NCBI RefSeq assembly: GCF_000003815.2
Contig: NC_049982.1
Location: 609,815 to 673,814 of the forward strand
Length of the DNA: 64,000 nt
Source: Branchiostoma floridae
Lineage: Eukaryota > Chordata > Leptocardii > Amphioxiformes > Branchiostomatidae
Direction of reading: 5' to 3'
Made by a program: the position numbers and the translations under genes. Within the stretch, counting starts at the first letter, position 1; every line of letters starts with the position of its first letter. Positions 1 through 13,400 of this stretch are shown here, piece by piece. The notes beneath the pieces are model-generated. The model was not told the origin of the DNA. It was given only the letters and a program-made list of their open reading frames with translations, and made no database searches.

Positions 1-240
1 TACATTTTTATGGCACTCAGATACATACGCAAACATAGAACCATTGTGAAAATTTCCCCAACTACAGTAATGAAGATGGCATCCACTTGTATTGAATTGT
101 TTCTGCTAGTTCATTCTAGTAATGCTGAAGAAGAGTGATAGATAGCACTTGTAAGTCCTGAAGGAAATTTCCACCATTTTTATCAAGTTGTAGGGATTGA
201 ATTCTGTTTGAAAATCTAGACAAAGCTCATTGTCGTACAC

Positions 241-652
241 TAGGGCTTGGTATCGGTATGCCGTACCAGTACAAAACCGGTTTTTCTTATTGGACCGGTC
301 CAGAAAAACCGGACCTGAAAAAATTAGGTGGATCGGATGTTGGACCGATTAGAAAATTAACAGATTATATCAGGCATTCACAAGTTTTGGCGCTTGCAGG
401 TGGAAGAAAATAACAAGAGTGAAGTAGAGTAGAGTTTATAGTAATTTCTACCAAGTTTTACAGACAATCGTACAGGGGCAGTTAGCGTTGTAGGATTTTA
501 AAACGCCAGTGTGAGTCTAATACTCCACCAAACAGATTTTTTTGTAGTGAAATGGACCATTAGAATGAGTCATACTGAATCAGGTTCAGGTCCGGACCTG
601 ATCCTCTGGACCTGAAGCGGACCTGAATTTTCTGTACCGGTACCCACCCCTA
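241..652 (+). mobile_element. hAT-like MITE, TAGGGCTGGGTA family
   Basis: This copy runs from TAGGGCTTGGTATCGG to GTACCCACCCCTA. It is flanked by imperfect 8-bp repeats TCGTACAC and TCGTCCAC. The body matches the intact copies at 61.7 and 62.8 kb and has no coding capacity. It sits in SBF intron 8. Confidence 0.85.
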
Positions 653-715
653 TCGTCCACTCAAGCCAGGAGAGGAGGCATTTACCAATGTCATAGCACA
701 ATAGACTGGACCTAC

Positions 716-824
716 CAGATCTGCCATCTCGTTCTTGAGCGAAGCGTGGACACCGATGATGAAGGGGGTTGGTGTGGAGAGCACCTCCTTCAGAAAGGCC
801 GGTAGTACGGGAATGTACACGTAG
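716..824 (-). CDS. SBF2: SBF exon 8 (central DENN), last exon in the window
   Basis: This 109-nt exon completes S259 and encodes residues 260-295, including [19 protein letters not shown]. The acceptor is CCCCCCAG and the donor GTAGGT, phase 0. No further SBF exon is visible between 1 and 715, so the gene continues outside the window. Confidence 0.94.
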
Positions 825-3800
825 CTGGGGGGAAAACATACAAACTGTTAGGCCTACGTAAAATTTCCCCAGATTAACCTATAAATTATTGTTAACCTGG
901 ATGTCTTATTTTCACACATGCACAGTAGCAATACTTTGGAAGTACAGATTTGTGGCATCATGATTCCATGGTAGAAAGGTCATGGCAAAAAAATGCAAAA
1001 TGAAAACTGCTAAAGTTTTACAGTATCGCCCACCTGTTCTTAATTGAGAATATGAGCACACACATACGTGAGACTCACCTGTACTTAATGGGGAACATGA
1101 GCGCATACAGGGCCTGGCAGGTGTGTGAGACCCACCTGTACTTAATGGGGAACATGAGCGCACACAGAGCCTGGCAGGTGTCTGTGAGACTCACCTGTAC
1201 TTAATGGGGAACATGAGCGCACACAGAGCCTGGCAGGTGTCTGTGAGACTCACCTGTACTTAATGGGGAACATGAGAGCACACAGGGCCTGGCAGACACA
1301 CGTGACATCTCACCTGTACTTTTACAGTATTACCCACCTGCACATGAGTGAGACTTACCTGTACTTAATGGGGAACATGAGCGCACACAGAGCCTGGCAG
1401 GCGTCCGACATCCGAGAGTACGACGTTGAGTGGAACAGGATCTTGTGGTCCGTCAGAGCCGCACAGAACAGACAGATCACGTTGTAGATACCTGGGGACG
1501 AGATTGACATGATGAAAAATGACTTTCACCCCTGAAGGGACCTTGAGTTTAATCTCGAATGTTTGTGCAATGACACTGATCACAGCTCCCATTGGATCAT
1601 CCCTACTTTCTATAAGTGTATTGGGTTCATGTATAATTTATGTGCAGAAATCTGACTCTTGAGGCGCCTTCATATTTAATGATATTATGAATCCGGCAGC
1701 TTTACGTTACCAGTTGAATGATGAATGCAATCTATTTACACAACATCTGATCTGGGGCAAAACTTGGGATCGAACCTCCACTGAGACCAAGCGACAAGGT
1801 TGGTTATAAAATGACCTTTGGAAGTGTTTTTCAGTATTTTTTGTGCTTACCTAGTTGTCTAAAGAGCCTGGCCACAGCAGCATGGAAAAGACTAATTTTG
1901 GAAGTGTTTTTCAGTATTATCTGTGCTTACCTAGTTGTCTAAAGAGCATGGCCACTGTAGTCCCTGTGACAGGGAGGCTGTCCGACAGTGGTGGCTGAAG
2001 TGCCTGTCTGTCTCCCGCTCCTATGGAAAATCTCACCTGCAAATAGGGAAAACATTTAAGAAATCAATATAAAAATGCATTCAATCATAAGACCTCATTT
2101 TATACATTGCAGACATTTGTTCTGTATCTGTAACATACCCTATTGCTTACTGAACTATCTTGTCAAATGTCCACTAATGTATTATCACACAGTTCAATGT
2201 CTATGCGTGGCATGCTATTTACTTGTTAATCTGTTGACATGTTTGTGTTTACCTGTGTTTACTACAGGTAGTGGTACGTGCACTGTTACCAAGATATTAT
2301 ACATGCACCGTGTGGTTTATCATTTTACTTATTTCTTGATAATGAGACATTTGTGTTTACAAGTGGTCCCAGAGGATGTGTGTACACACTGCCTGAGATA
2401 TTATATTTCCTGCAGTAGGTATGTTTGGTTTGTACTTATATACGTTTATTTGCTGACATGTTTGTGTTTACCTGCGGCCCTCCCGGCGGTGGTACGTGCA
2501 CACTGCCCAGGATGTTATATTTCCTCCAGCACTATGTGTTGTTTTCTATTTACTGTTTGTTTGTTGACATGTTTGTGTTTACCTGTGGCCCTACCGGCGG
2601 TGGTACGTGCACACTGCCCAGATGGTTCCCCACCAGAGTCTCTATCTGCACAGACTGGTTCTCTATGTACACTGTGTACAGGATACCTAAACAATGCTGT
2701 GGGGGAAAACACACAATAATTAGAATTTTGGACTTAAAGAAACAAGAATATTATCATCATCGTCTACAACTCTTGTGGACAAACATTTTGAAGTAGAAAG
2801 GCGGTAATATTCCTCTAGATTTCTTGTAATAAAATAGCCTACATACAAACACTTTGCATCTTTAAACGTAGCTGCTATAGTCCATCATACTGCTAGAAAA
2901 TCTACAAAGTATGTGTATTCTACTGATGACGGCTCATATCATGTCAACCATACTCTTCTCCACAGGTGTGTTGGGTTATTCTTGTACATGCCAGAGGTTC
3001 TACGCCTAAAAATTCCCTCGTACACAGGGTAGCAGACTTTACGTCGTGCTCTGGAATAGCAAATGCAGTACCTCCAGGCTTTTAGCTAGGATTTTACTAT
3101 AGGGGGTCCAAATTTCTTGGTGTGTAGCGGTAAGTGATATAGGTGCCTAGACACACACACACACACCTTCCATGAAGTTAAAATGGTACATTCTAAGGTA
3201 TCCAGAGGGGCAAAATTACTGCCAGCAAGGTCACAGTAGAAGACTGTGCCCACAAATGACCCAGTAGCATCCCTGGTCAATCAGAATTTCATGCTTGTCA
3301 GAGAATCTGCTCCCAGTGTAAGGGTGTCTAGTGCGTCCAATTTCTTGTTATTTTAAGAAAAGAGCGTCTAGATGACGCCATGACACATGCCTGGCTAAAA
3401 GCCTGAGTACCTCACATCATCAGAGCACTGGTGCCCACCCTGGATCTAGAGCTACTCACCCTAAATGTTTCAAAATGCTGTAGTCTGGACACGAGCACCA
3501 GTGACTTGGGGGCGAACATGAGCGTCTGTTTGGGCCCCTCACCCTAGAGTTACTCACCCTAAATGTTTCAAAATGCTGTAGTCTGGACACGAGCACCAGT
3601 GACTTGGGGGCGAACATGAGCGTCTGTTTGGGCCCCTCACCCTAGAGTTACTCACCCTAAATGTTTCAAAATGCTGTAGTCTGGACACGAGCACCAGTGA
3701 CTTGGGGGCGAACATGAGCGTCTGTTTGGGCCCCTCACCCTAGAGCTACTCACCCTAAATGTTTCAAAATGCTGTAGTCTGGACACGAGCACCAGTGACT

Positions 3801-4416
3801 TGGGGGCGAACATGAGCGTCTGTTTGGGCCCCTCCCCATTCTCCACTCCCTCCTCCTCCTCATCCTCCTCACTCTCCTGCTCATCAGGCTGGTTTGGCTG
3901 GACCTAGGGGGGCATGGACACAGTGGTGAGAGATGTCTATGACAGACAAGTCAAGTAATCTTTGAGCAACAGTACTAGGGAAAGATATACAGCACTTGGT
4001 TCGACTGTTTGACGTCATAGAATCTTCAGAGGGGGGTGGGGGTCAGTACTGAACAAAAGTTAGACTTGACTAGGGAAGGATGTATCAAAAAGTTAGTGAA
4101 AAGGGTGGAGAAAAAATATCTCTAGATCAAGAAAGTACATTTCTATTGATGAAGGACAAAGAGAGATTTTTTTTACTGTCGCCCAAGACATTGAAGTCTA
4201 TTTTTGAAGGTGTAAACATCATTTTTTCTGACTGTGAAGTAGACTTCACTTCATTTTGGTGAAGTAGTGTTTAAAAAAATACCTTTGTTCCTACTTCAAC
4301 AGGCTCCATGAAGCTGAGGCAGGCGCAGTAGTGCCGCTCTGTGTCCATGTCCGTCAGACACGCACACACAAACACTCACACACACTCTCACACACACAGA
4401 CACATACACAAACACA

Positions 4417-4453
<37 letters not shown>

Positions 4454-7400
4454 ACAAACAATTGTTCCCACCTCGACATGCTCCATGAAGCTGAGGCAGG
4501 CGCAGTGGTGCCGCTCTGCGTCCATGTCCGTCAGCACACACAAGCACGCACATACACAGACACACACACACGCACACGCACACGCACACACACACACAAG
4601 CACACACACACAAACACACTCACAGTAACACACTCACACACACACACACACTAACACAGACACACACACACAAGCACACACTCACACACACACACACACA
4701 CAAACACACTCACACAAACACACTCACACACACACACACACTAACACAGACACACACACACAAGCACACACTCACACACACACACACACACAACAAACAC
4801 ACACACACACTGTTGTACCTACCTCGACAGGCTCCATGAAACTGAGGCAGGCGCAGTAGTGCCGCTCTGCGTCCATGTCCGTTAGCGTCGCCACGAAGAA
4901 CGCGGGCGGGCGGCGCTGCATGGACAGGTTCCATCCTCCTGGCTGGCAGAACTGGGGGGAGAGGAGAGTTAGATCCAACAGCCATCATAAAAAAAAAATT
5001 TAAAGTTTGCCCATGCATCTACAGATGCGTAGGGTGGCGCCCATCCCCACTTTGATGCCCTTGGGCCACACATGTGCAAGCCACTACAGCAGGGGGCTGG
5101 TCCGCTGGTAGTGATGTGTGTTTAACTTCCATACTCTTTCCCAAATGCTGAGTGCTAAGCAGAGAAAGTAGCATGTACCATTTTTAGAGTCTTTGGTATG
5201 ACTCGGCCGGGGATCGAACTCACGACCTACCGAATGCAAGGCGAACACTCTACCCACTCGGCCATTGCACCGGTAACTTTAACATCATGAAAGATAAATA
5301 AATTCCTAAAAGATTGCTTTGTGATTAGAAAAGATAGTGACACTCATGTCTAGCCCCATGTACTGATTGTATGGAGGCTTTCTTGTTATTCTATATTGTT
5401 TAGCTAGTGGAGTTCTCAGATTTATTCTGTATCCACTTTTTTTGTAGTTTATAGTCGACCATACAAAAGTCACTATACTTTTTGGCATGTCAATAAAGCT
5501 TGTTGTTGATAGTCATTTTTACCAAGTTTCTCCAGTCAAACTTGGTTTAAGTTTACAGAGGCAGTTATGTTTTTTTATATGAAGATAGGACATTTAAACA
5601 CCAGTGGAAGTCAGATACTCAACCAAACAGAATCCTTTGTAGTGAAATGGACCATTTGTTTTTGTGTATAGCCCATTCATAAGTTTTCACAGACAATCAG
5701 GTCCAGGTTCAGGGCCTGTGCCTGTAGATGAATTTTCTATACAGGTACCCATTCCTTTTACTTGTACAGGTAACTCCATTCAATTATTTAACCTCCATTC
5801 AATAAGACAACATTGATTATACTCAAAAAAGAAGTAGTTCCCAACGCACCAGTTCTAAGCCCTGATGAAACGTCACATCCTCCCAGTCTGTAGTGGGGAA
5901 CCGCTGTAAGATCTTTCCTCTTCCTGTGCCAATACCTCCTGTAACACAGAAAAAACAACAAACAAGGTCATCAATTACTGTTGTTTATAACCAATGTTGA
6001 AAAACGACAAACAAGCCAGCAAAATGAGGAATATCTTCACCCCCTCCCCACATCATTAGTCATAATTTTTCCCTCTAGCACTTTTTGCTCGGAACCGCCT
6101 TTCAAGTACATGGTCAATTTTATTTTCAAACAAACTTATTAATAATAATAAGATTAATAATGTTGTATCCTATGTTGCTACAAATTAAAATCCTTCTGGT
6201 TAGGCAACTTCCTGTTTTAACCCTTAAACTGCCAGGGTTTCAGCACTATAAAATGCTATAACTAGTATAAGTGCCAGGGTTGGCCGCTGACCTCCACAAA
6301 GAAACCCCAAACAAGGCAGAAGTCCCTAACTTCCGGGGTTCGTGCGCTACACGCGCGCAAAGCTGCTACTTCAGGGGAATACGCTATCCCAGATATATCC
6401 GGGCACGGAACACAGGACATGTATATGTGTGCTGGATATATCCGGGTTTGGCAGTTAAGGCCAAAGAAAGAAAAATATTCCTGACCACCCCTGGTTCTAG
6501 AGTGCAACAGCCCCAAACCAATCTGTCCTTTTTCCAGCTCTAAGAATCCCCCTACAAAGTGTAGAGGCAGCCGTATTGGACCCATTCCAGCCCAGCACAG
6601 ATTCCTGGAATTTCCAGGCCCAAAAGAGGCGCTGCTGATCCTGGATTTCATGTCTTTGACAGACCTTAAATGTGCTGTTGCAGAGGAGGCTCACAAACAA
6701 ACCTATCGTTGATGTAATGTGCGTCAGGTCAATCAACTCATTCACTTGGTTTTCTGAACCTGACGTTCTGCTGCAGTACTAAGGTCATACACCAGGTGGC
6801 CCAAAATCAACATTGACCATCGCATTACAAACACCTTACCTACTAGTACCTACCAACCAAATATCGTCACAATCAATTCAGAGGTTCTTAAAATATATCT
6901 CTAGAAACACAAACATACAAAAAACACTGGTTCAGGACAATAAACAATACCTCCATTACTTACACTAGTTACAAAGGTAAACACACAAGATATTACATAA
7001 TCCCAACACCATTCCTGAGCCCCATGTATAGGTACATGTGAGTGATTGTAATCCCATGTATAGGAACAAGTGACACCCTGACCTGTGTGTGAGTTGAGAG
7101 CTAAGACAGATGTACTGGACTTGTTGACTGTTTTGTTGATAACATTGCCACATGATACAGCACAGATGGGAAAACAAGATAGTAGATTACTGGTGTTAGA
7201 TGCTGTAGTATTACCTCTAACATTTAAATGATACTAAAGAAATGTTACATACTACGAAAAGTATGATTCATTGGAGTAAATACTATAAGATTCTAGTTTC
7301 AGATTAAATGTTGAGTGTTCTGAGGACAACATTGCCACATGGTACAGTACAGATGGCAAAACAAGATACTGTACATAGTGTGTTAGGTGCTATAGTATTA

Positions 7401-10400
7401 CCTCTAACATTTAAGTAATACACAGCAAAATGTTACAGTTTCAGAGTTAAAGTTTAAGATTAAATGTTGACTGTTTAAAGTGTTATATTGACGATATTGC
7501 CACATGATACAGTACAGATGGAAAAACAAGATAGCTTAGTGGTGTAAGTTGCTGTACATAGTATTACCCCTAACATTTAAGTAATACCTGACAAAATATT
7601 GGCATACTGAGAAGTAAAAGCTTAAGATAAAATGTTGACGGTGTCAATGACATTGCCACATGATACAGTACAGATGGGAAAACAAGATAATGTAGCTTAC
7701 ATGTAGTAGTGTTAGTTGCTGTAGTATTACCTCTAACATTCAAGTAATACCAAACAAAATGTTACGGTTTCAGAGTTAAAGTTTAAGATCAAATGACATT
7801 GCCACACGATACAGTATTGCTGGGAAAACAAGCCTACTGGCTACTGGTGTTGGATACTGTAGTGTAGTATTATCTCTAACAATTAAGTATACCCAACAAA
7901 ATATTTCATAATGAGAAGTTTAAGTTTCAGATTTGATGGATGTAATGTTGATAACAATGCCATATGATACACAACAGATGACTTTACAGATGAATTCTAG
8001 CAGGCTATGATCATACATTGTACCTTGTAGACGCTACCTGAGACTATAGGTACACATCTTTTTATTGGCATTGTATGTGTATGTGTGCTCTATTTCAGCT
8101 TTTCAAAATGTAGAGTTTGACCCAACAAGTGCTATAATTGTATTTAGCAGGTACCAAAACAGTACAACACTCATTCCACATCAGTAGCGGGGGAAAAAAA
8201 GGACTTTTCACAGTGATTTTAAGTTCGCTGCAGCACCATGCAGTGTAGGATCTCTTACTACCATGGAAAAATGTTCGATGTTTGAGGTGGTTTTAAGTTC
8301 GCGGTGGAGGGGCCACCTAGAAAATTGGAAACATTAAACCACCGCAAAAGTTTATGCATTTAGAGTAATTCCTGAAAGCAGGTAAAAAATTTTACCCTTC
8401 AGCAAATTTAATTCTTGTCCCAAATAAAAAGTGGACAGTCCCCTCCCCATCTGACCCCGATGAACCCTATTTTCTCCATGTACATGTATGTCCATGGCAT
8501 CCCCCCTCTGCCCTGGGGAACTCTGACCTCAGCCTCCCCCAGGACTCCATCTTACCCCGGCCATGACACATATGACCTTGAGATGTCCAAGAGCACAACA
8601 AGATGGCCGCCTGGAGTTTAGAACCTTTCTCCTGGCTGTGACAACATGCTGTGGTGACCTTGATCAGAGCAGAGAGAGAATACACCAAAACACAGGGCTC
8701 CAAGCAGATGTGGGGAAGCCCTTAGATAAACATGACCAATTTTTGTTGGTTCATTTTTTCCCCATTGACACAAGCCTGGTCATGAAGGATCTGGTCTATA
8801 GTGATCAACTGTCCACAGAACTATGGAACTGCCCTCCACAAGACATTGTAAATACCAGAGACTTGAAGAACTTCAAACGAAAAGTAAATTCCCACCTCAC
8901 CGATACTAGCCAGCGTGGTGTATTGTAAAATATCATTCAGTTCAACACAGCTACTAATGAGGTGTGGTCACAGCATAGATTAAAAAAAAGAACCTGTGGT
9001 GACTCTGACTGCAGCAAAGTGAAAATACACCAAAACACAGAGCTACAATATTAATGTACAAAACAATCCCAAGCAGATGCAATGACCACATGGTAAACAT
9101 GACCATTTTTCAGCGGTCCATTTTTTCCCCATTGACACTAGCCTAAAGAATCCAGTCTATATAATAGTGGCCACCTGTCCACATAGACCAGGTTTTATAT
9201 CAGTTCCCTGAGTGGTCTTCTAGTGCAGGTTTGACTGTATATGTCAACAAGGTAGGCTTATAAATACTAATAATAGGATACTAAGTTTATTTCATAACAA
9301 AAGCCAAACAGCATGATATTTGGCTGCAGTTCCGGTTCATAATCAATACACTGGGCAGCTGCCATCTTCCCAAGCAAACCATCAGCGCTACATCCACTAA
9401 AGTTTCCGCAACTGTTTTTAAAATCTGAGAGTTAACAACTTGGCAACCCGTTTTGAAGTAAAAACACTGCTTGTCCTATCTAATGTATCTATCATGCACA
9501 AAGTTAAAGTTTGACATTGAAAGACAACTGTCATCATGCATCTAAGTTTACTTTGTTAAGTATCACTAGAGTTTGTACAACCTAAAAAAAATGACAAGAA
9601 AAAAGATAATCCCTACCTACTGACCCTAATTTTTTCAGGACTGAAACAGGAAAAACAACATTTTCTTCCTAGGCCCTAGTCATAACATTTTGACATCTAA
9701 AATGCCTACTACTAGTCCATCACCTGTAAAACTACCTCCTAGGACAGGGTTCTAGCCAGGATTTCAGTTTTGCATTGTGGGAATGGCATGGTAGCGAAGT
9801 GACCAATCAGGACATTGGTGTGGAAGGGGGGTCTTGGCCCCTCCATGGCGAGATTTTGAAAATGTAGAGTTAAAAGTTGAAACTCTGTTAACATCACATG
9901 TAATTTGAAGGGGCATATCATCATTTTTCATTGTTCAGACATTAATCAGACATTGTTGAACAAGAAAATAATAGCAAAGCACCACAACACTAGTTAAAAT
10001 TAGCGTAGTGGCCCTTATTTTAGCGTAGTGGTCACAAATTATAGCGTAGTGGCCCACTACACTAAAATGCACTAGCTAGAACCCTGCAGGATTTCCCAGT
10101 CTTAAGTCATAAATAAACACACTTTCACTGACCTTTGGAGCAAGAAAAACTCCAACAACAGAGAACCTGACCTTGACCTGTATCTGTCATGCCTATTCCA
10201 TGAAACATGACCCAGTTTCCATTTGTTCATTCCACTGGAGCTTTTCCAATCTGCATAATGTTGTTAACAAGACTCCAGCTGCAAATTTGAAATGCAGGTC
10301 CAAATGTCCTACGTCACAGCTGTCAGTGACGTCCAATCTCTGTAAGACTGGGAACAACGGACGCTAAACCGGATAGTGAGTGAGTAAGTGACATTTGGCT

Positions 10401-13400
10401 GAATTTGTTCATCATCAGAAAGTTGCCAAATTTAAATGTCACCACAGAGTCGAGCACATTTTCATCTAAAAATCTACCATCGGATTGAGAATCCATGGGG
10501 CCCTGAGACCTGCCAACATTAGCTGACCCCTGAAAAATGCATGTGATAGAAAGAACACCAGCCATACTGCTGGCAAAAAATGTTGCCTCTTGGTGGTAGT
10601 GTAGAGTCACATAGCCATATTATAACTATAAGCTATTTCCTAAATTACAAAAACTCTTCTATGTCAAAGTGGGAGGGCTGCAAGAAGCATGATTTTGTCA
10701 GGCAAACTAAAATGTACCTTTTGAACTTCAAAACATCTAGGTTTAAGCATGATGATTTACACATACTAATCTGGCAGCCATTGGAATCATTGCCAGACAA
10801 ATGTTGGCCAAATGCCTGAGCCCTGTCTTCAACAATACAGTAACAAGGACTGTCCTGTCAACTATCCAATTCTTCAATAAGGAATCCGACTATACATACA
10901 CCAAAACAGTTGTTTTCACTGGTGCAATGGCCTAGTGGGTAGAGTGTTCCCCTTGCATTCGGTAGGTCGTGAGTTCGATCCCCGGCCGAGTCATACCAAA
11001 TTCAAAAGATGGTACATGCTGCTTTCTCTGCTTAGCACTCAGCACTTAAGAGGAAGAGTATGGAAGTTAAACACACATCACTACCAGCGGACCAGCCCCC
11101 TGCTGTAGTGGCTTGTACATGTGTGGCCCAAGGGCTTCAAAGTGGAGATGGGCGCCACCCTACGCGTGTGTAGATGCATGGCCAAACTTTAACTTAACTT
11201 AAAACAGTTGTTGTTACTCAAGCAACTGGATATGATTTTGGAAACGGTCACACAGACATTGTTTCCTATTGACTACTAAAAATTTGTCTTTTTTTTGCAT
11301 TCTAATACAGTAAATAGTTAGGATAAACCTGTTCTCCTACTAGTTATATCTTCTTTGCATATCAATTCACAGCTAGGATATACAAAGTAGTCTCTCCAAC
11401 AAGATTTCTCCAGTGTGACTGACAAAAGACATTGGATGGCTGTCTGAGACGTCTGACCGTTTCCAAAATCATATCCAGTTGCTTGAGTAATCTTATTACA
11501 TGGATGTCTAACCTTCAGTGACGTATCAAGGAATATACATGTACATGTAGAAAATACTTGAGTATGAGTCTTGAAAATGAAACCTGTAATTTGTGCAAAA
11601 CAGTGTCTATAATTTCATCACCTGTTTCCTGCTCTTAAGAAAGCAGTGTCTCTGATATCATCAATAAATCTGAAAAGTCCAAATGCTTGAAACAACATAA
11701 ATAGTAACATGCCTAGGTGTAAACATAAGATCCTGCCAAATTCTGATGGTGAAGGTACATGTAAGTTGTAACACACAACACATGCTAGACAGTGTTACAT
11801 GCATTACAAAGACACGCACTTGAGCTAATGTCCTGAAAATATCCCAAAACATCAAGTACAACTATCAACATATATACCATCGATCCTTTTGCTTTAGCAC
11901 AGTTTTGCAAAAATGACTAACTTCAAGTTGACAATATTCTTATCCCACTCATAATATAGACAGCATGACCATAAAACATCATACTACCTGCCCATCCAAT
12001 TTTCTATACAACATACTTACCCTGGAGGGGCTGGCAAAAATAACCCGCAACAACGCGCTGTGCTTTCATGAAAATGGGTTCATTTGCAATGACAGAGGGT
12101 GTCAAATACTACAAGTATAACATATTATAGTGATTCCTTTGTTGTGAAGTGGCAAAACGACTATTGTTTTGATCATTGCTCATTCACAAGTTTTTGCAGA
12201 CAATGCTGACTGGAAAAGTGATGCCACTTGGCACAAAAATCTGTGAATTGTCATTAATTTTAGCAAAGCTAACAAAGAAAATAGGGAAGAAACACACTAA
12301 ATTTGAAAAATAGTATAGTGGAGCTGGCTGAGAGTATAGTGGAGGGCCTCCCTTATTCCACCCTCTGGGGAGAACCCTTCCAGTCACTTCCTGATTGGAT
12401 TCCTACCCTTCCTTGTGTCTTGCCAAGACATGCATTTGGTAAATTGGAGTGTCCCTACATTGTTGGGGGCTGTTATGTTTGGCCAGCGTCCAGGAGATTT
12501 ATCTGGGGCTGAGGAAAATTAACGCTGTGTTTCCGGTAATTTACAGGGCTGGCCTTTTGGAAGTTTTAGCCACAGGCTAGTTGGGCAGCCCTGGCTGTGC
12601 GTGCTGAACAGCCAAACCAATAAATTAAAAATAAATAAAATACAGTCCTGAAAAAAAATTGGATAGGTAGGCAAGGATTCTAAAACATATGTATCAAAAC
12701 CAAATTTCAGATGGACAATTGTGGTTGACCACAAAAAAAACAGCCTGGGTTTGCTTTTGTTGTTTTGTTAAGCTTAGTTAGTTTTTCACAGCTCTAAAAC
12801 TCTTCTTGGACTTGGACATGGGGTAGGGAAGTGGCAGGAAACTAACTAGGATGTCACCCAGAAAAGATTTTGCTCAAGTAAAACAGGTAATCTGAAACAC
12901 AACATAATGGCCTTAGGCCACACTAAATTTATTTGTTGCTTCTCGGATTTGTTCAGAAAAAAATTGGGCCGTCAGGTCAAAAAAAATTTTTTCAAAAGAT
13001 ATACGTCTTAAATAACACAAATAAATAACAGCCTGAGGATTTTATGGCAAGTTTCATGCAATGAATCCCTTCTTTTGACTTGTTACTCAGTTCAGTTCAG
13101 TTCATCCTCATATTAGGTGCCATTAACAATGTCTAACTTGTTACTAATTTCTGAATTAAAGGCATTGTTTTTAGACTGAATTTATGTGAATGTGGCTCTG
13201 AATGGCAATATCTACATGTTTGTGATAGCAAAACCTGTATTATTTTTTCTCTGGACTTCTTTCTTTTTCTTTTTGGAAAATGAAAAAAAATGGACAGGCA
13301 AATCCGAGAAGCAACAAATATATTTGGCGTGACCTTATCAGAGAGTAAATCCTGGTACAATGAGTACACAATAGAGAGAGCGGAGCTCGTGGGGTGAAAG

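Noticed and set aside
2075-2796. A 214-codon plus-strand frame rich in Cys and Leu
   Set aside because: It is antisense to SBF exon 5 and its tandem copies. The repeated LLTCLCLP peptides mirror the intron repeat.
4296-4654. Cys/Val- or His/Thr-rich reading frames
   Set aside because: These are translations of CA/TG microsatellites around copies of SBF exon 3. Only the exon 3 parts have meaning, in the minus frame.
10917-11000. Possible tRNA gene
   Set aside because: A and B boxes are present, but the acceptor stem does not pair properly and the sequence continues into a SINE body also found at 5.0 kb.
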